Part shown: piece by piece, positions 5,865 through 13,931 of the stretch | Numbering within the stretch: position 1 is the first letter of the stretch | Layout: each line of letters begins with the position of its first letter | NCBI GenBank assembly: GCA_964405075.1 | Contig: CAYOMP010000049.1 | Span: 1-16,498 of the forward strand | Direction of reading: 5' to 3' | DNA: 16,498 nucleotides | Origin: CAYOMP01 sp964405075 | GTDB taxonomy: Bacteria; Bacillota; Clostridia; Lachnospirales; Lachnospiraceae | The notes under the pieces: generated by a model | What the model was told of the DNA's origin: nothing | Database searches by the model: none | The model's input: only the letters and a program-made list of their open reading frames with translations | Program-made: the position numbers and the translations under genes

Positions 5865-6881
5865 TTGAAATTATTATCAATAGCGGTACCTTGCTATAAT
5901 TCTGAAGCATATATAAAAAAATGTATAGACTCTTTACTAGTTGGAGGAGAAGATGTTGAAATATTAATTGTTGATGACGGTTCTTCTGATAACACTGCTA
6001 CAATTGCAGATGAGTATGCTAAACGTTTTCCAACAATAATTAAGGCTATTCATCAGGAAAATGGTGGACACGGCGAAGCTGTTAACACCGGTATTCGAAA
6101 TGCTACCGGACTTTACTTCAAAGTCGTTGATAGCGATGACTGGGTTAACGAAGAGGCTTACCACAAAATTTTGGACACACTTAAGGGGATCGTTGGTGGA
6201 AGCCAGACTCTCGATATGCTTATTTCTAACTTCGTTTATGAAAAACAGGGGGCAAAGCACAAAAAGGTTATGAGCTATCGTACAGCTTTACCTCAGGACA
6301 AAATCTTCACATGGAAAGATATTCGTCATTTTAGAAAAGGACAATATATCTTGATGCACTCAGTTATCTATCGTACTGAATTATTAAGGGATTGCGGGTT
6401 AGAGTTGCCTAAACACACTTTTTATGTTGATAATCTTTTCGTATATCAACCTCTTCCATATGTAAAAACTATGTATTACTTAAATGTAAACTTTTACAGA
6501 TACTTCATTGGAAGAGACGATCAATCTGTCCATGAAGAGGTAATGATTAGAAGGATAGACCAACAGTTGCGTGTTAATAAAATAATGATTGATGCATACA
6601 ATATGTATAAAATCCCAAATAGAAAACTTAGAAACTATATGATAAGTTATCTGGATATTATAACTACAGTATCATCTATTATGCTTATACGTGCCAATAC
6701 CTCAGAAAGTCTGGAGAAGAAAAAAGAATTATGGCAATATCTTAAGAAAAAGGATGCCCGCCTTTTCTGGAGATTAAGAACCGGATTATTAGGAACCACA
6801 ATGAATCTTCCTGGTCGTGGAGGTCGCAAAATTTCTGTTGTAGGTTATAAAGTAACACAGAAATTCTTTGGTTTTAATTAA
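5865..6881 (+). CDS. Family 2 glycosyltransferase
   Basis: A 338-residue inverting GT-A glycosyltransferase that probably transfers a sugar from a nucleotide-sugar to a cell-surface glycan. The N-terminal GT2 domain (about 1-125) shows SIAVPCYNSEAYI, the nucleotide-binding VDDGSSDNT (36-44), GGHGEAVNTGI (67-77) and the metal-binding DSDDW (89-93). The remainder is helical and basic, with no clear transmembrane span, so it is likely cytoplasmic or peripheral. Translation starts at TTG, a rare start, supported by AGGAGG (5851-5856) 8 bases upstream and by motif spacing. It stands alone between a GNAT gene and a convergent beta-galactosidase gene, so its glycan cannot be named. Acceptor and donor are unknown. 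Confidence 0.9.
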   Translation: MKLLSIAVPCYNSEAYIKKCIDSLLVGGEDVEILIVDDGSSDNTATIADEYAKRFPTIIKAIHQENGGHGEAVNTGIRNATGLYFKVVDSDDWVNEEAYHKILDTLKGIVGGSQTLDMLISNFVYEKQGAKHKKVMSYRTALPQDKIFTWKDIRHFRKGQYILMHSVIYRTELLRDCGLELPKHTFYVDNLFVYQPLPYVKTMYYLNVNFYRYFIGRDDQSVHEEVMIRRIDQQLRVNKIMIDAYNMYKIPNRKLRNYMISYLDIITTVSSIMLIRANTSESLEKKKELWQYLKKKDARLFWRLRTGLLGTTMNLPGRGGRKISVVGYKVTQKFFGFN

Positions 6882-6901
6882 AATACTGTTTTAATTATGC
6901 T

Positions 6902-6940
6902 ATGAGGCCAGGCAAAACCGTACGTTTTACCTAGCCTCAT
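6902..6940. terminator. Long hairpin between convergent GT2 and GH42 genes
   Basis: ATGAGGC, AGG and AAAAC pair in order with GTTTT, CCT and GCCTCAT, with two single mismatches. It is the strongest fold between the two stop codons. Neither side has a T tract, so it may terminate poorly or mainly protect both 3' ends. Confidence 0.5.
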
Positions 6941-7013
6941 CTTAGCGATCATATTAATATTCTTGTTATTGTCTGTCTAACTTTAAACAATACAATTTTG
7001 TTTCAGTAACTTT

Positions 7014-9038
7014 TTATATACTTTTGAGAATTACTGTTCCAAAGCCTTTAATTCTACCATTTCGACAATCTCCATAAATAATGTCAAAATTGCCCTTTGG
7101 AAATTCTACTTCAACTTCATCCTGTGAAAAATTCTGCATAAATATATATTTATTATCTTCACTCTGTCGAATATTAACTTCTATTCTCTTATCAACTCTC
7201 TTATTAAAGTATTTAGTTACTCCTGCCTCTTTAACAAGATTTTCATAAAAATCATTGTAGAATTCCTGTTCTGCATCTGCTGCAACATAATATGCTTTTC
7301 CATATTCATAATTATTAACAGTTAATGCTGGTTTGCCCTTATAAAAGTCATCACCATATTCCATAATAGCCTTTGCTGTAGAAGTTGCAACTATGTCACA
7401 CAAAATATTGCATTCATAGTTTTTCTTAAGCTTAAACTTCATATTTGACTTATTGTTCAAGACAAAAGAATTCTTCTCATCTTCATATAAACCATCAATT
7501 TCTGTGCTTCTAAGTCCTAATACATCAATTAATCCGTGTGGAAAACCGCCAAGATAACACAAATCATTTTCGTCAACAACTCCAGACCAATATGTAAGAA
7601 CAAACTGTCCACCTGATTTTACAAAAGCTTTTACTTTTTCCACAAAGCTTTCATCATACATATACATCATTGGTGCCACAACTATTTTATAATCATCAAA
7701 TGCCTTATCGGCACCAATCACATCAACATTAATGCCCTGCTTTTTAAATGCTGTGTATGATTTCAAAATCGCTTCTTTGTAATTAACTCCTATATTTCTA
7801 GGCCCCTGTGAACCTTCAACTGCCCAACGATTCACAAAATCATAAATAACCGCTACTTCTGAGCGAACCTCACTATCTATAACTTCCTCAATAGATTCTA
7901 ATACCTGGCCGAGATCAGTTACTTCCCGAAATACTCTAGTATCCTTGCCACCATAATGGTCAATAACGGCTCCATGGAACTTTTCAGAAGCTCCTCGGCT
8001 TTGTCTTATTTGAAAATACAAAACGCTTTGTGAACCATGTGCTACTGCATGTAATGACGCAGCCTCAAGCATTCCAGGTTTTATTAATTTACTAACACTT
8101 TGCCAATTGGTACTGGAAGGACATGATTCCATAAGCAAAAATGGTTCGCCCTTAATCCCTCTTATAATATCATGATACATTCCGCAATCAAGTGCAGTTT
8201 CATATTCATTTTTACTATGCCATGTTGGATAATTATCCCAAGATGTAATATCAATTACATCCTTAAACTTATTGTAATCTAATCCGTCATAGTAATACAT
8301 CATATTAACTGTAGAAGGCTTATCTGACCCAGCTTTTCTAATTGCTTCAATTTCCCACTTAACAAAGTCAGCGGTCTGATCAGTTACAAATCTCTTCCAA
8401 TCAAGGTTTAACCCCATCAAAAAGGTTTCTCCCCTTGGTGAAGGTGCTTCTATTTGCTCAAAGTCATCATATACATGACTCCAGAAGGTAGTATTCCATT
8501 TTTTATTAACTACATCGATTGTTTTATATCTGTTTTTTAACCATTTTCTAAAAGCATCCTGACATAAATCACAATGACATTCGCCACCCAATTCATTAGA
8601 AATATGCCACATAATAACAGCATCTTTCTCTCCAAAACGTTTAGCAAGTTCTCCATCTATCTTTGCAATTTTCTCACGATAAACTGGTGAAGTATAGCAA
8701 TGATTATGTCTGAATCCAAAGAAGTTGCGGTTGCGATTTTCATCGCAACGTAACACTTCTTCGTACTTATCCGCTAACCATTTTGGTCTGGCACCTGATG
8801 GTGTTGCCAATATTGTATAGATACCATTTGCATATAATTTGTCAATGATTTCTTCTAACCATCCAAAATTATATTCGCCTTCTTTTGGTTCTAATTTAGA
8901 CCATGAGAACACTCCAAGAGTTACTGTATTTATTCCAGCCTCTTTCATATATTCTATATCTTTTTCCAAAATATCCGGGTAATCTAACCATTGTTCTGGA
9001 TTATAATCCCCACCATATAAAAATTTATCATATTTCAT
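7014..9038 (-). CDS. GH42 beta-galactosidase
   Basis: A 674-residue intracellular glycoside hydrolase of family 42, releasing terminal beta-galactose from short galactosides. The N-terminal TIM barrel starts with the family hallmark GGDYNPEQW (9-17). The acid/base E149 lies in WHISNELGGECH and the nucleophile E304 in FLLMESCPSSTNW. C114, C154, C156 and C159 form the cysteine cluster that binds zinc in many GH42 enzymes. The trimerisation domain follows from about 395 (EVAVIYDFVNRWAVE), then a small beta domain from about 600. There is no signal peptide. Its ATG overlaps the permease stop in TAATG and has AGGAGC 9 bases upstream, so translation is probably coupled. As last gene of the importer operon it should cleave whatever that importer brings in, likely galacto-oligosaccharides. 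The exact linkage is unknown. Confidence 0.95.
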   Translation of the reverse strand: MKYDKFLYGGDYNPEQWLDYPDILEKDIEYMKEAGINTVTLGVFSWSKLEPKEGEYNFGWLEEIIDKLYANGIYTILATPSGARPKWLADKYEEVLRCDENRNRNFFGFRHNHCYTSPVYREKIAKIDGELAKRFGEKDAVIMWHISNELGGECHCDLCQDAFRKWLKNRYKTIDVVNKKWNTTFWSHVYDDFEQIEAPSPRGETFLMGLNLDWKRFVTDQTADFVKWEIEAIRKAGSDKPSTVNMMYYYDGLDYNKFKDVIDITSWDNYPTWHSKNEYETALDCGMYHDIIRGIKGEPFLLMESCPSSTNWQSVSKLIKPGMLEAASLHAVAHGSQSVLYFQIRQSRGASEKFHGAVIDHYGGKDTRVFREVTDLGQVLESIEEVIDSEVRSEVAVIYDFVNRWAVEGSQGPRNIGVNYKEAILKSYTAFKKQGINVDVIGADKAFDDYKIVVAPMMYMYDESFVEKVKAFVKSGGQFVLTYWSGVVDENDLCYLGGFPHGLIDVLGLRSTEIDGLYEDEKNSFVLNNKSNMKFKLKKNYECNILCDIVATSTAKAIMEYGDDFYKGKPALTVNNYEYGKAYYVAADAEQEFYNDFYENLVKEAGVTKYFNKRVDKRIEVNIRQSEDNKYIFMQNFSQDEVEVEFPKGNFDIIYGDCRNGRIKGFGTVILKSI

Positions 9039-9844
9039 TATTTAACAGCTCCTGTGATACCTTCAGCAAAACTCTTCTGTAATAAGAAAAAGATAACTAC
9101 TGTTGGAATTGTACATATTAATACTGCTAACATTAACATACCATAGTCTGTTACGTAACCTTGTGTAAGATTGGCAACTAACATTGGCATTGTAATACTC
9201 GCATCATCTTGCATTATTACCTTTGGCCATAAATAGTTATTCCAAGCATTCATAAATGTAATTGTCATAGCTGCTGCATATGTTGAACGCATTGTAGGGA
9301 AAAACATTTTGAAGAATATACTAATTTCTCCCAAGCCATCAATACGTGCCGCCTCAATTATATCATGTGGAAATGATCTGGCACTTTGTCTAAACATCAT
9401 AATCAAGAATGGTGTTGAAATAGTTGGTAAAATAAACCCTACTGTTGTATTTAACAATTTAGCATTTGAAAACATTTGGAACAATGGAATCATTGTTGCT
9501 GCAAATGGTACCATCATAGCTAAAAGGATAACTGACATAACTCCATCTTTCATTTTGTCATGGAAAATTTCAAAACCATATCCGGCTAATGAACACACAA
9601 GCAATGATAAAACAGTTAAAACTAACGCATATTTAAACGAATTAAACATTGCTGTACCAACATTACACTGTGCAAACAAATTCTTCATATTTTCCATCAA
9701 ATATGTACCTGGAATTAATCTTCCATTAACTACATCAACACTTTTATTTGTGGCTGAAATAACCATCCAAACCAACGGAAATACTGATAATAAAGATACA
9801 ATTGTTAAAAACGCATATGTTAGAAATTTCTTAAACTTAATCAC
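9038..9844 (-). CDS. CUT1 sugar ABC transporter permease, MalG/UgpE type
   Basis: An inner-membrane channel subunit of 268 residues from the start chosen here. It has about six membrane spans and the binding-protein-dependent permease loop EAARIDGLGE, which contacts the ATPase. The C terminus, EGITGAVK, is the usual MalG-type end. I prefer GTG 9844-9842, where AGGTG (9855-9851) is 6 bases upstream and the start overlaps the previous stop as GTGATTAA. A GTG at 9853 would add three residues but has a poorer ribosome site. It pairs with the MalF-type permease upstream and the lipoprotein binding protein. No ATPase gene lies in the operon, so a shared MsmK/UgpC-type ATPase must serve it. The substrate is inferred from the adjacent GH42 gene. 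Confidence 0.92.
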   Translation of the reverse strand: MIKFKKFLTYAFLTIVSLLSVFPLVWMVISATNKSVDVVNGRLIPGTYLMENMKNLFAQCNVGTAMFNSFKYALVLTVLSLLVCSLAGYGFEIFHDKMKDGVMSVILLAMMVPFAATMIPLFQMFSNAKLLNTTVGFILPTISTPFLIMMFRQSARSFPHDIIEAARIDGLGEISIFFKMFFPTMRSTYAAAMTITFMNAWNNYLWPKVIMQDDASITMPMLVANLTQGYVTDYGMLMLAVLICTIPTVVIFFLLQKSFAEGITGAVK

Positions 9845-10736
9845 GCTTGTCACCTACTTTCATCTGTACAAATGCTAATACTGCAACTAGAATCAAGATC
9901 AAATATGACATTGCAGCTGCATATCCAAAGTTTGGAACATACTTAAATGACATATTATAAATGTAATGAGACATTGTAATAGTTGCATTTGCTGGTCCAC
10001 CATTTGTCAAGTTAACTGACTCATCGAACAACTGTAATGTACCATTTGTTGACATAATAGCAGTTAAAAGAATTGTTGGTTTCAATAATGGAACTGTAAT
10101 TTTCCAAAACTGTTTCCAAGCTGATGCTCCATCAATTTTAGCTGCTTCGTATACTGAATATTCAATATTCTGAAGACCTGATAAGTAGAATACCATGTTG
10201 TATCCTGTCCATCTCCAAATAAGAGCGATAATAATTACAGCTCTTGCACTGTTTGGATGACCTAAAAAGTTATAACCTGTATTTAATATACCTAATTTAA
10301 TAAGTATTGTATTTACAAATCCATCAACTGCAAATAGTGATCTAAAAATAATTGCATATGATACTAATGAAGTAGCACATGGTAAAAATATTGCAGTTAT
10401 AAATAATCCTTTAAATCTCAAATGCTTATTATTAAGCATTGAAGCTAATACCATTCCCATAATTAACATTATTGGAACCTGAATAATAAGATAAATAAAG
10501 TTATTTTTTAATGCTTGCATAAATACTGGATCTTGGAACATTCTTACGTAATTGTACAATCCAGCCCATGTCATCTGTGCGCCTATACCCGTCTTAAAAG
10601 AAAGTATAAGTGCTCTTATCATTGGAACAAAACTCATTACAGCAATTAATAATGTTGCCGGTGCTAACATTCCCCATCCTGTAAGGTTCTGTTTAGTCTT
10701 TAAAGCGAGTCCTTTTTTCTTATTTTGTTCACTCAC
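9837..10736 (-). CDS. CUT1 sugar ABC transporter permease, MalF/UgpA type
   Basis: A 299-residue inner-membrane permease with about six spans, the first near residues 22-45 after a basic cytoplasmic N terminus. The ATPase-coupling loop YEAAKIDGASAWKQF (196-210) and preceding WTGYNMVFYLSGLQNI are standard for this subunit. Translation starts at GTG, supported by AGGAGGG (10744-10750) 7 bases upstream. The stop overlaps the start of the next permease gene, implying coupled translation and heterodimer formation. It lies downstream of the binding-protein gene, from which it is separated by 183 bases with two hairpins. The substrate is probably a beta-galactoside by context. Confidence 0.93.
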   Translation of the reverse strand: MSEQNKKKGLALKTKQNLTGWGMLAPATLLIAVMSFVPMIRALILSFKTGIGAQMTWAGLYNYVRMFQDPVFMQALKNNFIYLIIQVPIMLIMGMVLASMLNNKHLRFKGLFITAIFLPCATSLVSYAIIFRSLFAVDGFVNTILIKLGILNTGYNFLGHPNSARAVIIIALIWRWTGYNMVFYLSGLQNIEYSVYEAAKIDGASAWKQFWKITVPLLKPTILLTAIMSTNGTLQLFDESVNLTNGGPANATITMSHYIYNMSFKYVPNFGYAAAMSYLILILVAVLAFVQMKVGDKRD

Positions 10737-10817
10737 AAATTGTCCCTCCTTATGAGTACCATACTGATTAATAAAAATTACTTATAAAAGCAGGGGAATT
10801 ATGCCATTTTAAGGTAT

Positions 10818-10840
10818 AAAAAAAGCTCCCCCTCAGGAGC
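10818..10840 (-). terminator. Partial terminator between binding-protein and permease genes
   Basis: Read leftward, GCTCC (10840-10836) pairs with GGAGC (10829-10825) and is followed by seven T. The 5-pair stem is short, so read-through into the permease genes is likely. This would lower their expression relative to the binding protein. Confidence 0.55.
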
Positions 10841-10869
10841 GTACTCTTGCATACTAAGGTAGTAATTAT

Positions 10870-10896
10870 GTGGGAACAGTCATTAGCTGTTCCCAC
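10870..10896 (-). other. Perfect 10-bp hairpin after the binding-protein gene
   Basis: GTGGGAACAG (10870-10879) and CTGTTCCCAC (10887-10896) pair perfectly around 7 bases, starting 23 bases after the stop. There is no T tract. It probably stabilises the 3' end of the binding-protein message. Confidence 0.6.
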
Positions 10897-10919
10897 CAAT
10901 TTATTACTTTAATCTGATA

Positions 10920-12269
10920 CTACTGTCCCATCTGGAATTTAACAGTATCTTCTGCATTCTTTAACTCTGTTTCGATGTCGCTACCTGCTACTACATTAGT
11001 AATAGCTGCTGCTACCGCATCACGTGCTTCATAATAGTATACACCAGTGTTGTTGCTTGGAACTTTTGTTGCATATTCAGTGATTTTAGCATATACAGCA
11101 TCTCCACCAAAGAATTCCTGTGGCTGAGCATATACATCACTATCTCCTGCTGGAGCATATGTAGCTAATGCACCTGAGCTTGGAAGAATTGTTTCATAGA
11201 ATTCAACACTACCTGCAAATGTGCTAGCTAAGAAATCAAACGCTAAATCTGTATTTTTACAATTTGTAGTTACTGCCCAGCTTGAACCACCGTTGTTAGA
11301 GTAGTTTGTTGCTGTATCAACACCTTCAAGTTTTGGCATATTTGTAATAGCCCAGTTACCAGCCTGATCTTCTGCAGTCTGGATAGAAGCCATAATCCAA
11401 CATCCGTTGATTGTTCCAGCTACAGTACCGTTAGTGAAACTTCCTACATACTGATCCCAATCGTTAACTTCAACTAATACACCACTAGTTACAAGATCTG
11501 CATATACCTGCATAACATTCTTTAAAACATCATTGTTTACAATATTTGGATTTCCACTTTCATCAAATAAACTTGAACCAGCTGACTGAAGCATCATAAC
11601 TAATAAATCACTTTCACCTGCCTGGCAAGATAATAATGGTTTACCAGTTTTTGCTAAAACTTCTTTACCCATTTCGATGTACTGTGACCAAGTAATATCT
11701 GTAAAGTCATCAACTGTATATCCTGCTTCTGCTAATACATCAGTTCTATAACATGCAATAACTGCGCCATTATCGAATGGTACACCATAGTTTTTACCAT
11801 TAACTGTTGAGTATGCTACTTTACCAGCTGCAAACTTAGAAAAATCGATTCCTGAATTAGTTAAATCAGCAAATACATCTGGATAACTAATCTGGTTTTT
11901 CTGGAATGCATTATCCTGCATAAGCATAATGTCTGGTAATGTATCTAACTGTCCACCAGTAGCTGCTGTAGTAAGTTTTGTCTGAACATCTTCCCAAGGT
12001 GTTTCAACAACATTTACTGTTACATCTGGATGATCTTTCTTGTAAAGTTCTGCTGCCTGTTCCATAGCATAAATGTTAAATGCTGGGTCCCAACACCAAA
12101 CTGTTAAAGTATTGTCATCTGTTGCTGTTGCTTCTGTAGTAGCTGCTGTTTCTGTACTAGCTGTTGCATCTGAAGCAGCATTCTCTGTTGTGTTTGCTGA
12201 GCTTCCACATGCTGTTAACGATACAGTCATAGCTGCTGCCATCAATAACGAAATAATTCTTTTCTTCAT
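10920..12269 (-). CDS. Sugar ABC transporter solute-binding lipoprotein (CUT1)
   Basis: A 449-residue extracellular binding protein that captures sugar and feeds it to the two downstream permeases. Residues 1-21 are a lipoprotein signal: MKKR, a hydrophobic stretch and lipobox LTAC with lipidated C21. A Ser/Thr/Ala-rich linker (about 22-52) follows, then a family 1 solute-binding fold starting LTVWCWDPAFNIY. Tryptophans such as those in SYTVTW-like segments are common in sugar sites but are not assigned here. I chose ATG 12269-12267, with GGGAGG (12284-12279) 9 bases upstream. An ATG 24 codons earlier would spoil the signal peptide. It is the first gene of the importer/GH42 operon, with its own promoter beside putative AraC-family sites. 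The ligand is likely a galacto-oligosaccharide by context. Confidence 0.93.
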   Translation of the reverse strand: MKKRIISLLMAAAMTVSLTACGSSANTTENAASDATASTETAATTEATATDDNTLTVWCWDPAFNIYAMEQAAELYKKDHPDVTVNVVETPWEDVQTKLTTAATGGQLDTLPDIMLMQDNAFQKNQISYPDVFADLTNSGIDFSKFAAGKVAYSTVNGKNYGVPFDNGAVIACYRTDVLAEAGYTVDDFTDITWSQYIEMGKEVLAKTGKPLLSCQAGESDLLVMMLQSAGSSLFDESGNPNIVNNDVLKNVMQVYADLVTSGVLVEVNDWDQYVGSFTNGTVAGTINGCWIMASIQTAEDQAGNWAITNMPKLEGVDTATNYSNNGGSSWAVTTNCKNTDLAFDFLASTFAGSVEFYETILPSSGALATYAPAGDSDVYAQPQEFFGGDAVYAKITEYATKVPSNNTGVYYYEARDAVAAAITNVVAGSDIETELKNAEDTVKFQMGQ

Positions 12270-12363
12270 AGTAATGTTCCTCCCATATTCAACTATACTT
12301 CTTAGTATTGAAAAACAAGTCTTTTTGTATATTTTGTACACTTTTTATGTTTCTTCAATACTT

Positions 12364-12392
12364 TGTATAACGATAATACCATATATGTCCAA
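12364..12392 (-). promoter_or_regulatory. Promoter of the sugar importer operon
   Basis: Leftward -35 TTGGAC (12392-12387), 17-base spacer, -10 TATACA (12369-12364). Both boxes are imperfect, as expected for an activator-dependent promoter. The start near 12357 gives a leader of about 88 bases. Confidence 0.55.
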
Positions 12393-12398
12393 TATACT

Positions 12399-12432
12399 TT
12401 TTGCATTTTCGAACCACTTTTTTGCATTTTCG
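12399..12432. promoter_or_regulatory. Two direct repeats 21 bp apart, likely AraC-family sites
   Basis: TTTTGCATTTTCG occurs at 12399-12411 and again at 12420-12432, identical over 13 bases with a 21-bp period (two helical turns). The nearer copy lies 6 bases upstream of the importer -35. A partial third copy (TTTTTTGCATT) is at 12467-12477. The geometry is that of araI-type half-sites, and the AraC-type gene is the next gene upstream. Confidence 0.6.
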
Positions 12433-12563
12433 TAAATTTTCGTTATTTTTTACTATTAAAACCTATTTTTTTGCATTACTATTGTGTTTTTTACCATTCA
12501 AGCCAATGCTTTGTTGTAATTTTAACAATATTATTTTATTTAAAATCTGTTTTTTCGTATTTT
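12433..12563. other. Spacer between the AraC-type gene and the importer promoter
   Basis: AT-rich DNA with long T tracts and no coding sequence. I see no convincing terminator after the AraC-type gene, so some read-through into the importer operon is possible. Confidence 0.35.
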
Positions 12564-13600
12564 TTACCATCCATCATATGTTGATATCTTATACCTCAAC
12601 AATTTACTTTCATAATTCTCCGGATGGTTTCTCCATTCATTAGGTGTTACCCCCATATACTTCTTAAAATTACGATTAAAGGTCGATTGTGTACTGTAGC
12701 CAACCTTAAACGCAACTTCGGACATACTATCATACCCTTTTTTTATGTATTCACAAGCATTGTGGATTCTAACTACATTTAAATACTCATTTGGCAATAA
12801 ATTAGTATATTCAAAAAATGCTTTTCTAAAATAAGGTTCACTAATATGGCACATATCAGCCAGTTCTCCCACTTTTATTTCTTTTTCAAAATTATCATCC
12901 ATATATTCTATGGCTTCTTTAATATTTTCTTTTACCTTAGATTGTTTATTAAATGATATGTCATATTTCTTTTCCACATAATTTCCATTAGTTGTAGTTG
13001 TTTTAACATTTTTTAGGTCTTCTATTTTTTCNNNNNNNNNNTGACCTTGTTTCTCTCTAGTTCATAGGCATTTTCATTAACCCTAGCCAATTCAATTAAC
13101 ATTGATAATACTATTCCATTCACACTTTCACAATAATACTTATTCTTGTTCTTCATCTCTTCAAATATATCTTTAACCATATTTGATAATTTATCATTAT
13201 CTTCTTCTTTGATAAATATAGCTTTTCTATTAATGCTCTTTATCAAATTATCCACTACAGATTTTTTCTTTCCATAGTGTTTTTCCAAAAAGCCTTCAAC
13301 ATCTATGAATAGGTACTCCCAAAAAGCCTTAGTTCCCACATCACAGTTAGTGGTATGTAAGATATTCTTGGGTATAAAAGAAATCATTTTTTCGCCAAAC
13401 CTGGCTGTTGTATCCTCAATTATTAAGTCTCCATTTCCATAATAACAAATTCCAATTTCTAACAGATTATGGAAATGTAAATACCCAATCTCTACCCCAT
13501 ACTCTCTTACCCATGTTTGACCAATTAGTGCCAAAACCGGCTCATTTTGTGGAACTTCATAATATCTAAATTGTATATAATCCTTTTTCTTTTTTGCCAT
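12564..13600 (-). CDS. AraC-family transcriptional activator, interrupted by assembly gap
   Basis: A cytoplasmic regulator with an N-terminal sugar-sensing cupin domain (186 residues visible, LHFHNLLEIGICYYGNG then FIPKNILHTT). Its C-terminal double helix-turn-helix domain shows IKVGELADMCHISEPYFRKA and VGYSTQSTFNRNFKKYMGVTP. Ten N at 13032-13041 divide it. The reading frames on the two sides differ by one base but both run open up to the N run: 186 codons before and 155 after. The N run is therefore a placeholder of wrong length, not a real frameshift. The intact protein would be about 341 residues plus a few unknown. The ATG follows AAGGA. It lies directly upstream of, and on the same strand as, the sugar importer/GH42 operon, which has AraC-like direct repeats at its promoter. 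It is therefore the probable activator of that operon. Confidence 0.88.
13032..13041. other. Assembly gap (10 N)
   Basis: Ten unknown bases inside the AraC-type gene. Open reading frames continue up to both edges in different frames, so the true length of the gap is not 10. Confidence 0.97.
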
Positions 13601-13930
13601 TTGAATCCTTTTCCTCTATCAAATAGTTTACTGTATATAAATTATTAGAAACACGCTCTGCTAGTTTCGCGGTCCTCGTCAAAAACTTATGTATACATAA
13701 TTTTTCCTCATTACTACTGTAAAGCAAAAATAGCCCTAAATAATCTATTCCACGTTCGCATATATTAGCAAATAAATCATTTAGAACTACTTATTATTTA
13801 TGCAAAAATAAAGTATCCACCCAAAGGTATTATGATTTGACGCTTGATTAGACTCATCCCAAATCAATTAGTCATTTTTGCATTCATCTTATGTCCAAAT
13901 TAGCCCGTATTCTTCATCAAGTCATAAAGA
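13601..13930. other. Gene-free region holding two degenerate repeats
   Basis: There is no gene in these 330 bases. It contains repeat R2 (13648-13680) near the AraC-type gene start and repeat B (13880-13931) against the Dabb stop. AT-rich unstructured DNA with scattered short stops lies between them. Confidence 0.45.
13648..13680 (-). repeat. Interspersed repeat, copy R2
   Basis: GAAACACGCTCTGCTAGTTTC matches repeat R3 in 17 of 21 bases. After a 10-base deletion relative to R3, GCGGTCCTCGTC matches a further 8 of 12. It lies about 48 bases upstream of the AraC-type start codon. Confidence 0.45.
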
Positions 13931-13931
13931 C
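13880..13931 (-). repeat. Interspersed repeat copy B, in the Dabb 3' region
   Basis: The partner of 4038-4089 (37 of 52 identical, no gaps). It begins at the stop codon of the leftward Dabb gene, while copy A begins 8 bases beyond the thiT stop. The shared placement suggests a mobile or 3'-untranslated element rather than chance. Confidence 0.5.

Noticed and set aside
9309..9878. Rightward 189-codon open frame opposite the permease gene
   Set aside because: It is the antisense shadow of a clear permease gene, with no ribosome site and no family features.
12364..12392. A cre-like site within the importer promoter (CG at the centre of GTATTATCGTTATAC)
   Set aside because: Only about five of eight fixed positions match, no better than chance in AT-rich DNA.
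12567..12977. A separate short AraC-like gene starting at GTG 12977
   Set aside because: The frame is open upstream to the N gap and the piece lacks a sensing domain; it is the C-terminal part of one gene.
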